DNA of 64,000 bases from Paenibacillus silviterrae (GTDB lineage: Bacteria; Bacillota; Bacilli; Paenibacillales; NBRC-103111): assembly GCF_030167925.1 (NCBI RefSeq), contig NZ_JASKUT010000001.1:1736001-1800000 (forward strand). The letters run 5' to 3'. This document shows positions 1 to 8,028 of this stretch, one piece after another. The stretch's first letter is position 1. Each line of letters starts with the position of its first letter. A program made the translations under genes and the position numbers. The notes below the pieces were generated by a model. It saw only the letters and a program-made list of their open reading frames with translations. It searched no databases and was not told where the DNA came from.

Positions 1-1
1 T

Positions 2-91
2 CAGCCGGAGAATCCTGCACTGGAGCCGATCCGCTTGAAGCATGTCACCATTCTCGGCAAAGTCATCGGCCTCTTTAGAGATATTCATTAA
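2..91 (+). CDS. lexA: LexA repressor, C-terminal end (partial)
   Basis: Only the last 29 codons are in the window. The frame reads ...NPALEPIRLKHVTILGKVIG... and ends FRDIH before TAA. The ILGKVIGLFR ending is typical of the S24 peptidase-like C-terminal domain of LexA/DinR, the SOS repressor that cleaves itself when RecA is activated. The catalytic Ser and Lys lie upstream of the window. A strong terminator follows at once. The identification rests on a short tail, but this tail is well conserved in Bacilli. It matters here because a LexA-type operator occurs further along the window, at 37048-37059. Confidence 0.75.
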   Translation, partial: QPENPALEPIRLKHVTILGKVIGLFRDIH

Positions 92-98
92 ACATCGC

Positions 99-138
99 AA
101 ACGCTCCAATCTACTTCACGGTAGAAGGAGCGTTTTTT
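99..138 (+). terminator. Rho-independent terminator of lexA
   Basis: The arms AAACGCTCC and GGAGCGTTT, with an inner TCTAC/GTAGA stem and a TTCACG loop, are followed by a T run. The hairpin starts 8 bases after the lexA stop. Confidence 0.9.
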
Positions 139-386
139 ATTCGGCCATGTTTTGCCTGTACCGGGTCCGTGGCAACTGAAAGACTCTCCCGAAATCTGCA
201 ATAGTACAACTTTGAAGCCTTCAAAATGGTCACTTAAGACATATTTCTGCGAATAAGCACCAATATACAGGGTGAATTGCTATCAACGCCCTACTTCCCC
301 ATACATTTTTGCACAATCGCACAAATGCACCAATGCCCCCCTTTCGCAATCCATTTGTTGTGCATTTGCAGAAATCGGGCAAATAA
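139..386. other. Intergenic stretch without a recognisable gene
   Basis: About 250 bases between the convergent lexA and glnA terminators. No ORF with a ribosome binding site or recognisable product was seen. The only structure noticed is an 8-bp inverted repeat (AAATGCAC at 323-330 and GTGCATTT at 360-367) with a 29-base loop, too weak to name. Confidence 0.5.
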
Positions 387-426
387 GAAAAGACCCGGAT
401 GAGATCACAAAAGGATCTCCGGGTCT
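387..426 (-). terminator. Terminator of the glnRA operon
   Basis: On the minus strand AGACCCGGA pairs with TCCGGGTCT, with a GATCTC/GAGATC inner stem, and a TTTTCTTA tract follows. It lies 16 bases after the glnA stop. Confidence 0.9.
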
Positions 427-441
427 ATAGGCAAGACTAGC

Positions 442-1779
442 TTAATACAGAGTCAAATACTGCTCGCGTTCCCATGCGTGAACCTGCGTGCGGTAGATAT
501 CCCACTCGATTTCCTTCAGCTCAACGAAATGAGCCAGCGCATGATCGCCCAATGCATCGCAGATGACGTCATCGCGCAGCAGCTCGTCTATCGCTTGCTT
601 CAGATTCACCGGCAAGCTCGGAATCCCCTGCTCTTCGCGCTCTTCTTCCGTCATCACGTAGATGTTACGGTCGGTTGGAGGCGGCAGCTGGGTCTTGTTC
701 TTGATACCGTCGAGGCCCGCCTTCAGCATAACCGCCAGTGCCAAGTAAGGATTCGCTGCCGGATCCGGGTTACGCACTTCTACGCGTGTACTCACGCCGC
801 GGGATGCCGGAATCCGGATCATCGGGCTGCGATTGCTCGCTGACCATGCTACGTAGCAAGGTGCCTCATAGCCTGGCACCAAACGCTTATACGAGTTAAC
901 GGTAGGGTTCGTGATCGCAGCGAACGCGCGCGCGTGTTTCAAAATACCTGCCATATATTGTCTGGCCGTAGCGCTCAGACCCAGCTTGTCGCTCTCGTCA
1001 TAGAACGCGTTCTCGCTGCCGCGGAACAAAGACTGGTGACAGTGCATACCGGAGCCGTTCACACCGAACAATGGCTTTGGCATGAAAGTGGCATGCAGCC
1101 CATGCTGCCGGGCTACGGTTTTCACTACAAGCTTAAACGTTTGAATCTGGTCAGCGGCCTTCAAGGCATCCGCATATTTGAAATCGATTTCGTGCTGACC
1201 CGGAGCTACCTCATGGTGAGAAGCTTCGATTTCGAAGCCCATTTCTTCCAGTGTTAGAACGATCTCGCGGCGGCAATTCTCGCCAAGGTCTGTAGGAGCA
1301 AGATCGAAATAACCGCCTTGATCGTTCAGCTCCATGGTCGGGTTGCCCTTCTCATCGGTCTTGAACAGGAAAAATTCCGGCTCCGGACCTACGTTCATCG
1401 CGGTATAGCCCATCTCTTCGGCTTCCTTCAGCGCCGCCTTCAGAATGCCGCGAGGGTCTCCCGGGAACGGACGGCCGTCCGGCAAATAAACGTCACAAAT
1501 CAAACGGGCAACGCGATCTTCCGTAACCCAAGGGAACACAACCCAAGTATTCAAATCAGGGTATAAGTACATGTCGGACTCTTCAATACGAACGTAGCCT
1601 TCGATCGAGGAGCCGTCGAACATCATTTTGTTGTCGAGAGCCTTCTCCAGCTGACTTAACGGGATTTCCACGTTCTTGATGGTGCCCAGCAGGTCGGTAA
1701 ACTGCAAGCGAATAAATCTTACATTCTCTTCCTTGGCAATACGCAGAATATCTTCTTTCGTATACTTCTTGTCTGGCAC
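442..1779 (-). CDS. glnA: Type I glutamine synthetase
   Basis: Makes glutamine from glutamate, ammonia and ATP as a cytosolic dodecamer. At 445 residues it matches the Bacillus GSI-alpha enzyme (about 444). The DGSS motif of the N-terminal beta-grasp domain is at residues 55-58. Further on are the metal and substrate motifs [18 protein letters not shown] and [13 protein letters not shown], the last leading into the glutamate flap (GYEAP). No adenylylation-type Tyr insertion is seen, which fits the feedback-inhibited Gram-positive class. Translation starts at GTG, 10 bases after GGAGG. It is the second gene of a glnR-glnA operon. In Bacilli, feedback-inhibited GlnA also controls GlnR and TnrA DNA binding; that part is family knowledge. 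Confidence 0.97.
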   Translation of the reverse strand: MPDKKYTKEDILRIAKEENVRFIRLQFTDLLGTIKNVEIPLSQLEKALDNKMMFDGSSIEGYVRIEESDMYLYPDLNTWVVFPWVTEDRVARLICDVYLPDGRPFPGDPRGILKAALKEAEEMGYTAMNVGPEPEFFLFKTDEKGNPTMELNDQGGYFDLAPTDLGENCRREIVLTLEEMGFEIEASHHEVAPGQHEIDFKYADALKAADQIQTFKLVVKTVARQHGLHATFMPKPLFGVNGSGMHCHQSLFRGSENAFYDESDKLGLSATARQYMAGILKHARAFAAITNPTVNSYKRLVPGYEAPCYVAWSASNRSPMIRIPASRGVSTRVEVRNPDPAANPYLALAVMLKAGLDGIKNKTQLPPPTDRNIYVMTEEEREEQGIPSLPVNLKQAIDELLRDDVICDALGDHALAHFVELKEIEWDIYRTQVHAWEREQYLTLY

Positions 1780-1869
1780 TGGAATCTCTCCTCCTTAGAC
1801 TATGTACAAAGGTAACGGAGCACTTCAGGAGCCTGCCTGTGCCTGCCGCCCTCTGTACTCCGGTAAAAC

Positions 1870-2280
1870 CTACTTCTTGTAAAAGCGTGACATTTGTCCC
1901 TCAATCAAGGACACCTGACCCGGGCGTCTGGCCCCGAGCAGCTCTTGCTTCAGCATTCTACGCAGCTGCGTATCGCTTAATTCACGACGCTTCGATTCCG
2001 ATTGCTCCGTCAAAACCGTAGCTTCCTCGGAATCCTTGTTCACCGGCAGAAGCACCTGCTTGATCCCGGCAATATTGACGCCCTTCTCAATCAGATCCTT
2101 AATCTCCAGCAAGCGTTCCACATCGTTAAAGGAATATAAGCGCTGGTTGCCTCCCGTACGCGCCGGGATCACTAACTCATGCTGCTCGTAGTAACGTATT
2201 TGTCTGGCGGTCAAATCCGTCAGCTTCATGACGATGCCTATCGGAAAAAGCGCCATATTACGGCGTATCTCATCACTCAT
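1870..2280 (-). CDS. glnR: MerR-family nitrogen repressor GlnR
   Basis: DNA-binding repressor of the glnRA operon and other nitrogen genes. It has 136 residues, as in the family. The N-terminal winged helix-turn-helix includes MKLTDLTARQIRYYEQHELV (about residues 18-37), then the MerR beta-wing and an alpha-helical region. The C-terminal tail is the segment that in B. subtilis GlnR responds to feedback-inhibited glutamine synthetase. The ATG follows AGGAGT by about 9 bases. It is first in the operon, 90 bases upstream of glnA, and a promoter with GlnR-like half sites lies just upstream, so autorepression is the likely control. Confidence 0.95.
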   Translation of the reverse strand: MSDEIRRNMALFPIGIVMKLTDLTARQIRYYEQHELVIPARTGGNQRLYSFNDVERLLEIKDLIEKGVNIAGIKQVLLPVNKDSEEATVLTEQSESKRRELSDTQLRRMLKQELLGARRPGQVSLIEGQMSRFYKK

Positions 2281-2316
2281 GACTTATCACTCCTGTGCAG
2301 TCTGAACCTTACCCTT

Positions 2317-2345
2317 ATTGTAACCTTACAGGAAAAACATGTCAA
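2317..2345 (-). promoter_or_regulatory. SigA-type promoter of glnRA with GlnR-like half sites
   Basis: On the minus strand a perfect -35 TTGACA is followed, after exactly 17 bases, by the -10 TACAAT. Two imperfect GlnR/TnrA boxes (consensus TGTNA-N7-TNACA) overlap it. One covers the -35 at 2341-2357 on the plus strand (TGTCA-N7-TCAGG, 6 of 8 fixed bases). The other overlaps the -10 at 2319-2335 (6 of 8). The promoter is clear; the operator assignment is tentative. Confidence 0.8.
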
Positions 2346-2405
2346 GTCATGTCAGGTTTGTGCGAGATGTTTGCACATATAGGCTTTCATTTTCGAAAAC
2401 AAAAA

Positions 2406-3659
2406 CTACAAATTCAACAGTCCCCGATCCACCATGTTCTGGATGGCTGTAAGCACTCCGAGCTTACAGTGGGAGAACGTGAGCCCACCTTGCATGTAGG
2501 CGATATACGGCTCACGTATCGGCGCATCCGCAGACAGCTCCAGGCTTCCTCCCTGTATGAATGTGCCGGCGGCCATGATCACCGGATGCTCATAGCCCGG
2601 CATATCCCAAGGCTCAGGAACGACGTGCGAATCTACCGCAGCGGCCTGCTGAATTCCTTGGACGAATGCAATCAAATGCTCGGCGCCGGTAAACCGGATG
2701 GCCTGGATCAGATCCGTCCTCGGATCGTCCCAGCGCGGGTGCGTTACAAAGCCGATTTCCTCGAAGAGCGAGGCGGCGAAGACCGAGCCCTTCACTGCTT
2801 GTCCGACGAGGTGAGGGGCCAAGAACAAGCCTTGGTAAATCGCCCGCGTCGTGCCGAGCATAGCCCCGACCTCCCCGCCAATGCCGGGAGCCGTAAGCCG
2901 GTAGGAAGCCAGTTCGACGTATTTGCTTTTCCCCGCAACATAACCGCCGGTAGGTGCCAAGCCTCCGCCGGGATTCTTGATCAAGGAGCCGGCCATCAGA
3001 TCGACGCCAACCTCTGTCGGTTCCATTCGCTCCGTGAACTCACCGTAGCAGTTATCCAGGAAGACGATGACATCCGGCTTGATTTCTTTGACGAATCGCA
3101 CCATGTCACCGATCTGCTCTACGGTGAAGGACGGCCTCCACGAATAGCCGCGGGATCGCTGAATCCCGACCACTTTCGTGTTGGGGCCGATTCGCCGGGA
3201 CACCTCCTCGAAATTGACGGAGCCGTCTTCCAGCAGCTCCACCTCCCCGTAGCCGATCCCCCAGTCCTGAAGGGAACCTTTCCCGTCTCCGGGCTCGCCG
3301 ATCACTTTATGAAGCGTGTCGTACGGACGCCCGGTCATCATCAGCAGCTCGTCACCCGGCCGCAGTACACCGAACAGCGCCGTGCCGATCGTATGCGTCC
3401 CCGACACAAAATGCGGCCGCACTAGGGCGGCCTCAGCTCCAAACACATCCGCATACACGAGATCGAGCACCTCTCGCCCGCGATCGTTATATCCGTATCC
3501 GGTCGAGCCGGCAAAATGATAATCGCTTACCTTATGCTTCTGGAAGGCCTTGATGACCTTCCAGCTGTTATGGTCGACAACCCGGTCGATTTCCTGAAGC
3601 TTCCCCATAGCCTTCCGCTCAGCCTGCTCCATCAGGCTGAGCACCCGTTCGTTAAACAT
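2406..3659 (-). CDS. ynbB: YnbB-type PLP-dependent lyase-like protein (methionine gamma-lyase / 'aluminium resistance' family)
   Basis: A 417-residue fold-type I PLP enzyme of the family often labelled aluminium resistance or Met gamma-lyase. Features are RPHFVSGTHTI (about residues 81-91), the glycine-rich cofactor loop region, the Asp-containing FLDNCYGEF motif, and the likely PLP lysine in GSLIKNPGGGLAPTGGY. The substrate is not known for most members, so no reaction is claimed. The start ATG follows GGAG by 8 bases and overlaps the end of hflX by 8 bases, so the two are probably co-translated. The gene order hflX-ynbB-glnR-glnA is the same as in Bacillus subtilis. Confidence 0.9.
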   Translation of the reverse strand: MFNERVLSLMEQAERKAMGKLQEIDRVVDHNSWKVIKAFQKHKVSDYHFAGSTGYGYNDRGREVLDLVYADVFGAEAALVRPHFVSGTHTIGTALFGVLRPGDELLMMTGRPYDTLHKVIGEPGDGKGSLQDWGIGYGEVELLEDGSVNFEEVSRRIGPNTKVVGIQRSRGYSWRPSFTVEQIGDMVRFVKEIKPDVIVFLDNCYGEFTERMEPTEVGVDLMAGSLIKNPGGGLAPTGGYVAGKSKYVELASYRLTAPGIGGEVGAMLGTTRAIYQGLFLAPHLVGQAVKGSVFAASLFEEIGFVTHPRWDDPRTDLIQAIRFTGAEHLIAFVQGIQQAAAVDSHVVPEPWDMPGYEHPVIMAAGTFIQGGSLELSADAPIREPYIAYMQGGLTFSHCKLGVLTAIQNMVDRGLLNL

Positions 3660-4986
3660 GGTCCGTCGTCTCTCCTCCGCTTTCTCCCTGAAGCCGCTGC
3701 GCCATATCGTAAGCCGCCAGCATATAGCCGATCTTATCGAATTCCTTGTTGTTTACCCTTACCTTGAACAGCATATCGTCACCGTCCACATCGTTCTCCA
3801 GCACCTCGCCCACCCTGTACACAAGGGAGATCACATCGCCTTTGTCCGCCGGGATGCGGTATGTTATATCCCCGCCGGTAAGCTTGGCTTCGATCGCCTC
3901 CATCACCCGCGCAAGATCGTCTTCTTGATATGCGGATATACGCAAAAACTCGCCTTCTGTAGTCAGCAGCTCCCGTTGAGCCTGCGTGCACAAATCGAGC
4001 TTGTTAAAAATCGTAATCCGTTCCTTCCCGTGAGCGCCGAGCTCCTCCAAAACTTGATCCACTACTTGCATTTGGATCGCCATCATGGGAGAGGAGCTGT
4101 CCACGACATGAAGGATCAAGTCCGCCTCATTCGCCTCCTCCAGCGTGGCGCGGAAGGCAGCAACCAGATCATGCGGCAGGTTCTGGATAAAGCCGACCGT
4201 ATCCGTCAGCACAACCTCCTTGCCGCTTGGAAGCTTCAAGGCTCGGGAGGTCGGATCCAGCGTGGCGAACAGCTGGTTCTCTACATAGACATCCGCGTTG
4301 GTCATCTGACGGAGCATGGTGGATTTTCCCGCGTTCGTATAGCCGACCAGCGCGATTTGAAATACGCCCGTTTTCTTGCGCCGCTCTCTATGTAAATTGC
4401 GGTGGCGCACCACCTCCGACAGCTGGCGCTTCAGCTCGCTGATCCGGTCGCGGATATGCCGGCGGTCGGTCTCCAGCTTGGATTCCCCCGGTCCCCGCGT
4501 CCCGATGCCGCCCCCGAGCCGCGACAAGTTGCTGCCTTGACCGGACAGCCGCGGCAGCAAATAGCTGAGCTGTGCCAGCTCCACCTGAATGATCCCTTCC
4601 CGCGTTTTCGCCCGCTGTGCGAAAATGTCGAGGATCAGCTGCGTGCGGTCAATGATTTTGACATCCAGCGCTTCCTCCAGGTTGCGCACCTGAGCTCCGG
4701 ACAGCTCCTGATCGAAGATGGCCGTATTGGCCCCCTGCTCATCGATCCGCTGCTTCAGCTCCTGCACCTTCCCCTTGCCGATCAGCCAGCGGAAATCTTC
4801 TTTTTCCTTATTCTGGGTCATCGTCTCCAGCACCTCAACGCCTGCCGTTTCCGACAAGGCGATCAGCTCCTGCAGCGAGTATTCCGGATCATACTCATCC
4901 TGACGCTTCAGCTCCTGGGTAACCAGGCTGACGAGAATAGCCCGCGGCTTTATCAGCGTCGTTACATCATGTGTATTGGATCTCAT
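3652..4986 (-). CDS. hflX: Ribosome-associated GTPase HflX
   Basis: TRAFAC-class GTPase that binds the large ribosomal subunit and splits or rescues stalled ribosomes. The N-terminal HflX domain holds the glycine-rich segment LSRLGGGIGTRGPGESKLE, then a coiled-coil stretch. The G domain follows, with Walker A GYTNAGKST (about residues 215-223), G3 DTVGF and G4 NKLD. The start is uncertain. The ATG used here gives 444 residues and begins just before conserved sequence, but its GGAG is 14 bases away. An in-frame ATG 27 codons upstream (position 5067) would add a non-conserved leader. The gene is divergent from spoVK, as in Bacillus. Confidence 0.93.
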   Translation of the reverse strand: MRSNTHDVTTLIKPRAILVSLVTQELKRQDEYDPEYSLQELIALSETAGVEVLETMTQNKEKEDFRWLIGKGKVQELKQRIDEQGANTAIFDQELSGAQVRNLEEALDVKIIDRTQLILDIFAQRAKTREGIIQVELAQLSYLLPRLSGQGSNLSRLGGGIGTRGPGESKLETDRRHIRDRISELKRQLSEVVRHRNLHRERRKKTGVFQIALVGYTNAGKSTMLRQMTNADVYVENQLFATLDPTSRALKLPSGKEVVLTDTVGFIQNLPHDLVAAFRATLEEANEADLILHVVDSSSPMMAIQMQVVDQVLEELGAHGKERITIFNKLDLCTQAQRELLTTEGEFLRISAYQEDDLARVMEAIEAKLTGGDITYRIPADKGDVISLVYRVGEVLENDVDGDDMLFKVRVNNKEFDKIGYMLAAYDMAQRLQGESGGETTDHV

Positions 4987-5222
4987 GGATAACTTATCGT
5001 CTCCTTCTGCCTTCGTGCGGGCATGCGTTTCTTCCGCAGCCGCACCGCATGAGTTCTCATCACGCATAGCTACTGCCGACTTCCTGATTCAGGAAACGAC
5101 AATAGGAACGTTCACGTTCATTGTAAACGTCCCCTCTCTTAATTACAATGCACAGTTCATGTAGGATCCATTCTTTCCTGACGCCCGAATCCGAATTACT
5201 TGCGAAGGTTACGCAATTCAAG

Positions 5223-5252
5223 TCATGTTTCCCGAGAGGTGAGGCATAAAAA
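5223..5252 (+). promoter_or_regulatory. Candidate sigma-E-type promoter of spoVK
   Basis: TCATGTT (5223-5229) and CATAAAAA (5245-5252), 15 bases apart, resemble the mother-cell sigma-E consensus (-35 like TCATATT, -10 like CATACAAT). The site ends 25 bases before the spoVK ATG. B. subtilis spoVK is mother-cell expressed, which fits. Confidence 0.45.
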
Positions 5253-5277
5253 TATACATATCGGGGGTGGAGTGGAG

Positions 5278-6246
5278 ATGGATGAAGATACGCGTCAAAT
5301 AGTAACCCGGGACAGACAAATCAATGTTACCTTTAAGACAGCCACGGATCCGAAGCCCAAATCGAAAGAGAACCCGGTGGAATTGAAGCAGCATTTCGAG
5401 GCCTTCTCAGACATCTTCAAGGAGCTTGACGAAATGATCGGACTGGAGGAAGTCAAGGAGTTGGTTTTCCAGATATATGCAATGCTTCAAATAAAGCAAT
5501 TCCGGGTGGAAGCCGGCCTGCAGGCGGGCTCCCATGTATACCATATGATTTTTAAAGGCAATCCGGGAACCGGCAAAACCACCGTCGCAAGAATTATTGC
5601 AAAGCTGTTTAAGGCAATGGGAGTGCTTTCCAAGGGACACCTGATAGAGGTGGAGCGTGCGGATCTGGTCGGCGAATATATCGGCCATACGGCTCTGAAA
5701 ACCCGCGAGATGGTGAAGAAAGCTTTGGGCGGCATTTTATTTATCGATGAAGCCTACAGTCTGGCGCGCGGCGGGGAGAAGGATTTCGGCAAGGAGTGCA
5801 TCGACTGCCTGGTCAAGGCGATGGAGGATCACAAGAACGACTTCATACTTATATTGGCCGGCTATCCCGATGAGATAGACAATTTCCTGCTCACCAATCC
5901 CGGCTTGCCTTCCCGCTTTCCGATTCAAGTGGATTTCCCCGACTACACCGTAAGCCAGTTAATCAAGATCGCTGAGAAAATGGCAGCTGAGCGCGAGTAC
6001 ACCATACTCCCCGAATCCATTAAAAAGATCACCGAGCATCTGGCCGTCGTCAAGTATGGCGACCTCAATTTCAGCAATGCGCGATACGTCCGCAATCTGA
6101 TTGAGAAGGCCATTCGCTTCCAGGCCGTGCGGCTGCTCAGAAAGCGGTCCCTCAAACCTACGAAGCAAGACTTGATTAATTTGATTGCGGATGATTTCGT
6201 CATTCACGAGGAGCCTCAACAGCCGAAGCCGAATGTCATTTACTGA
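5278..6246 (+). CDS. spoVK: Stage V sporulation protein K (AAA+ ATPase, CbxX/CfxQ family)
   Basis: AAA+ ATPase needed for late spore maturation in Bacilli; its client is unknown. Walker A GNPGTGKT is at residues 94-101, Walker B GGILFIDEAY at 151-160, and a sensor-1/arginine-finger region follows (LILAGYPDEI, NPGLPSRF). The ATG chosen gives exactly 322 residues, the length of B. subtilis SpoVK, and follows a GGGGGTGGAGTGG purine tract. An upstream in-frame start at 5200 would add 26 residues with no likeness to the family. It stands alone, divergent from hflX, and ends at a two-way terminator. Confidence 0.93.
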   Translation: MDEDTRQIVTRDRQINVTFKTATDPKPKSKENPVELKQHFEAFSDIFKELDEMIGLEEVKELVFQIYAMLQIKQFRVEAGLQAGSHVYHMIFKGNPGTGKTTVARIIAKLFKAMGVLSKGHLIEVERADLVGEYIGHTALKTREMVKKALGGILFIDEAYSLARGGEKDFGKECIDCLVKAMEDHKNDFILILAGYPDEIDNFLLTNPGLPSRFPIQVDFPDYTVSQLIKIAEKMAAEREYTILPESIKKITEHLAVVKYGDLNFSNARYVRNLIEKAIRFQAVRLLRKRSLKPTKQDLINLIADDFVIHEEPQQPKPNVIY

Positions 6247-6260
6247 CTGGTCACAGCAAA

Positions 6261-6304
6261 AAAAAAGACAGGGGTGCATGGATAACGATACCTGCCCCTG
6301 TCTT
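6261..6304. terminator. Bidirectional terminator between spoVK and the HAD gene
   Basis: AGACAGGGG (6266-6274) and CCCCTGTCT (6295-6303) form the stem. A run of A on the left and a T-rich stretch on the right make it usable from both strands. Confidence 0.85.
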
Positions 6305-6319
6305 CTTTCCATTTTCCGA

Positions 6320-7000
6320 TTAAACGGCGTTCAGCGCCTTCGGCCGATCCTCCAGCGCACCGAGAACGTCATCCAAGCTCCGGTCGGCCATGGAGTCCAT
6401 CCTCAGATCATGAACCCCGAATGGCAATTGCGAGGTAACTTCATTCGGCACAATCACGCAATACATACCTGCCCTCTTGGCCGCAAGCGACCCGTTGGGC
6501 GAATCCTCGAAGGCAACGGCTGCTTCCGGCGGTACCCCCAGGCTCTCGAGAGCTTTCAAATACAAAGCGGGGTCCGGCTTCACCCGCTCTACGTCCTCCG
6601 AGGTGCGGATCACGTCGAAATACGACAACAGTCCATACTGCTCCAAGTACCCGGTCACCCAAGCCCGCTTGGAGCTGGAAGCCAATCCGATCCGAAGTCC
6701 AAGCTCCTTCGCCCGCTGCAGATACGTCCTTACTCCCGGCCTGACGTCGGCAGCTTGCATTTTCACATCATATTTGGCCTTACGAAGCAGCCGCAGCTGC
6801 TCTCTGTCAACCGGCCGCCCCAAACAGGTCTCAAGATGCCCATAAGGGTCGAACCCTCCTTGCGTGCCGATGCACGCGCCCCATACCTCCAGAGTCAATT
6901 CCGTTCCATGCTCCGTAAACAGCTCTTGAAACGAATGAAATTCCGGCGTCTCCGTATCGAGCACCAGTCCGTCAAAATCAAAAACGATCGCTTGAATCAT
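6320..7000 (-). CDS. HAD-superfamily hydrolase (beta-phosphoglucomutase-like, subfamily IA)
   Basis: Probable small-molecule phosphatase or phosphoglucomutase-like enzyme. The catalytic pair lies in VFDFDG (Asp8 and Asp10), motif II in ASSSKRAW, the motif III Lys in RVKPDP and motif IV acidic residues in FEDSPNG. The long insert between motifs I and II is a helical cap (C1 type). Its 226 residues resemble B. subtilis YhcW. The ATG follows GGGGAGG by 5 bases; an in-frame start 11 codons upstream lies inside the upstream terminator and is unlikely. The substrate cannot be told from sequence. Confidence 0.88.
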   Translation of the reverse strand: MIQAIVFDFDGLVLDTETPEFHSFQELFTEHGTELTLEVWGACIGTQGGFDPYGHLETCLGRPVDREQLRLLRKAKYDVKMQAADVRPGVRTYLQRAKELGLRIGLASSSKRAWVTGYLEQYGLLSYFDVIRTSEDVERVKPDPALYLKALESLGVPPEAAVAFEDSPNGSLAAKRAGMYCVIVPNEVTSQLPFGVHDLRMDSMADRSLDDVLGALEDRPKALNAV

Positions 7001-7015
7001 GGCTGCCTCCCCAGA

Positions 7016-7044
7016 AAAAGACCATGTCTTCAAGAGACACGGTC
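7016..7044 (-). terminator. Terminator after the PH-domain gene
   Basis: Minus-strand GACCGTGTCT pairs with AGACATGGTC and is followed by TTTTTCT. It separates the PH-domain gene from the downstream HAD gene. Confidence 0.8.
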
Positions 7045-7054
7045 CGGATGTACG

Positions 7055-7669
7055 TTATAAGTTCAAATACCGTTCGAAGACAGAGCCGAAATCCTTCACG
7101 TGATACTGCTTTCGGGTCTCGGTCAGCCAAGTAAAGGCGGCTTCGTTCAAGCCCTTGAACTGCTCCACCAGGTTGGCCTGCTCGTTTGAAACCCGGCTCA
7201 TGACGGTAGACGCCAAGTTCACGCTTTCCCGCGCATACTGCAGCATCGTGTCGTTATCGTGAGTCAGTTCGGAAATTTTCACCAACGCTTTATACAGATC
7301 CTTTAGCTCTTCAATATGCTTCTTATGTACGTCGATCGAGTAAGGAATCGATCCCATGGTGAATTTAATCTCCACATCCAGATCGACCGTACCGGCCGTC
7401 TCCAGCGATACATTCGAGATCCGATGCGTGCTGTAAGGATAACGCTGCAGCGTGCGCTTCTTGCTGACCGCGCTGGTACCGTCGAGATGGATCAAAGCCA
7501 GATTCGTAAAGCAGTATTCATCCGTCTTGGATTTGATCAAAAAATAAATTTTCTCCTGATCCTCATGCAGGACGTAATCGTCCGAGTCCACCTTGTCGTA
7601 ATTTTCCGGCTTAATGACCGCACCTACATCACTGAGGCCGAGCAAATCCGCCGCGACTTTACCGAACAT
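7055..7669 (-). CDS. yvbH: YvbH-like PH-domain protein
   Basis: 204 residues, the length of B. subtilis YvbH. The first 120 residues look like a bacterial pleckstrin-homology domain (beta-rich; includes IYFLIKSKTDEYCFTNLALI and the SKKRTLQRYPY patch). The remaining 80 form a helical YvbH-like oligomerisation region. Function is unknown; bacterial PH domains usually form homo-oligomeric rings. There is no signal peptide or membrane segment. It is a single gene with its own terminator. Confidence 0.8.
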   Translation of the reverse strand: MFGKVAADLLGLSDVGAVIKPENYDKVDSDDYVLHEDQEKIYFLIKSKTDEYCFTNLALIHLDGTSAVSKKRTLQRYPYSTHRISNVSLETAGTVDLDVEIKFTMGSIPYSIDVHKKHIEELKDLYKALVKISELTHDNDTMLQYARESVNLASTVMSRVSNEQANLVEQFKGLNEAAFTWLTETRKQYHVKDFGSVFERYLNL

Positions 7670-7723
7670 GCCATCATCCCTCTCTCCAGCTTAAATGGAC
7701 GTACAGCAATAGTATACTGCATT

Positions 7724-8005
7724 TCAGATTTCTGGAAAATAGAGCCACTTGAGCAATAAGTACACGCACAGCACATTGAGAATAAAAAGAAACGGTACGC
7801 CGACCGTAAACGATTCGTGCTTCGTCTTGTGCCGCCACAGCTGCATGCCGATCCATACCCCTGCAGCCCCTCCCGCAAGGGCAATGAAAAACAGCCTTTT
7901 TTCGGGGACTCGGCGATTTTTGCGCTTCGCCTTGCGCTTATCCGCTCCCATGATAAGAAGTCCGAAGAGATTGATCAACAGCAAATATAAAGCTATGACT
8001 TTCAT
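7724..8005 (-). CDS. DUF1294 small membrane protein (YsdA-like)
   Basis: 93 residues with three hydrophobic segments (about 3-20, 37-54 and 70-88) and the family signature MGADKRKAKRKNRRVPEKRLF after the first segment, followed by ALAGGAAGVWIGM and RHKTKHESF. Family function is unknown. The ATG at 8005 lies downstream of AAGGAGGGGG; the open frame extends further upstream but without membrane-protein character. It follows the potassium transporter gene by 23 bases and is probably co-transcribed with it. Confidence 0.85.
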   Translation of the reverse strand: MKVIALYLLLINLFGLLIMGADKRKAKRKNRRVPEKRLFFIALAGGAAGVWIGMQLWRHKTKHESFTVGVPFLFILNVLCVYLLLKWLYFPEI

Positions 8006-8028
8006 TGGATGGTGTCCCCCTCCTTCCT

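Noticed and set aside
2295-3425. Plus-strand frame of 376 codons opposite ynbB
   Set aside because: Shadow of a well supported PLP-enzyme gene; no family likeness and no start signals.
5108-5127. LexA-like site near hflX/spoVK (GAACGTTCACGTTC)
   Set aside because: The GAAC and GTTC halves are 6 bases apart, not 4, so it does not fit the operator.
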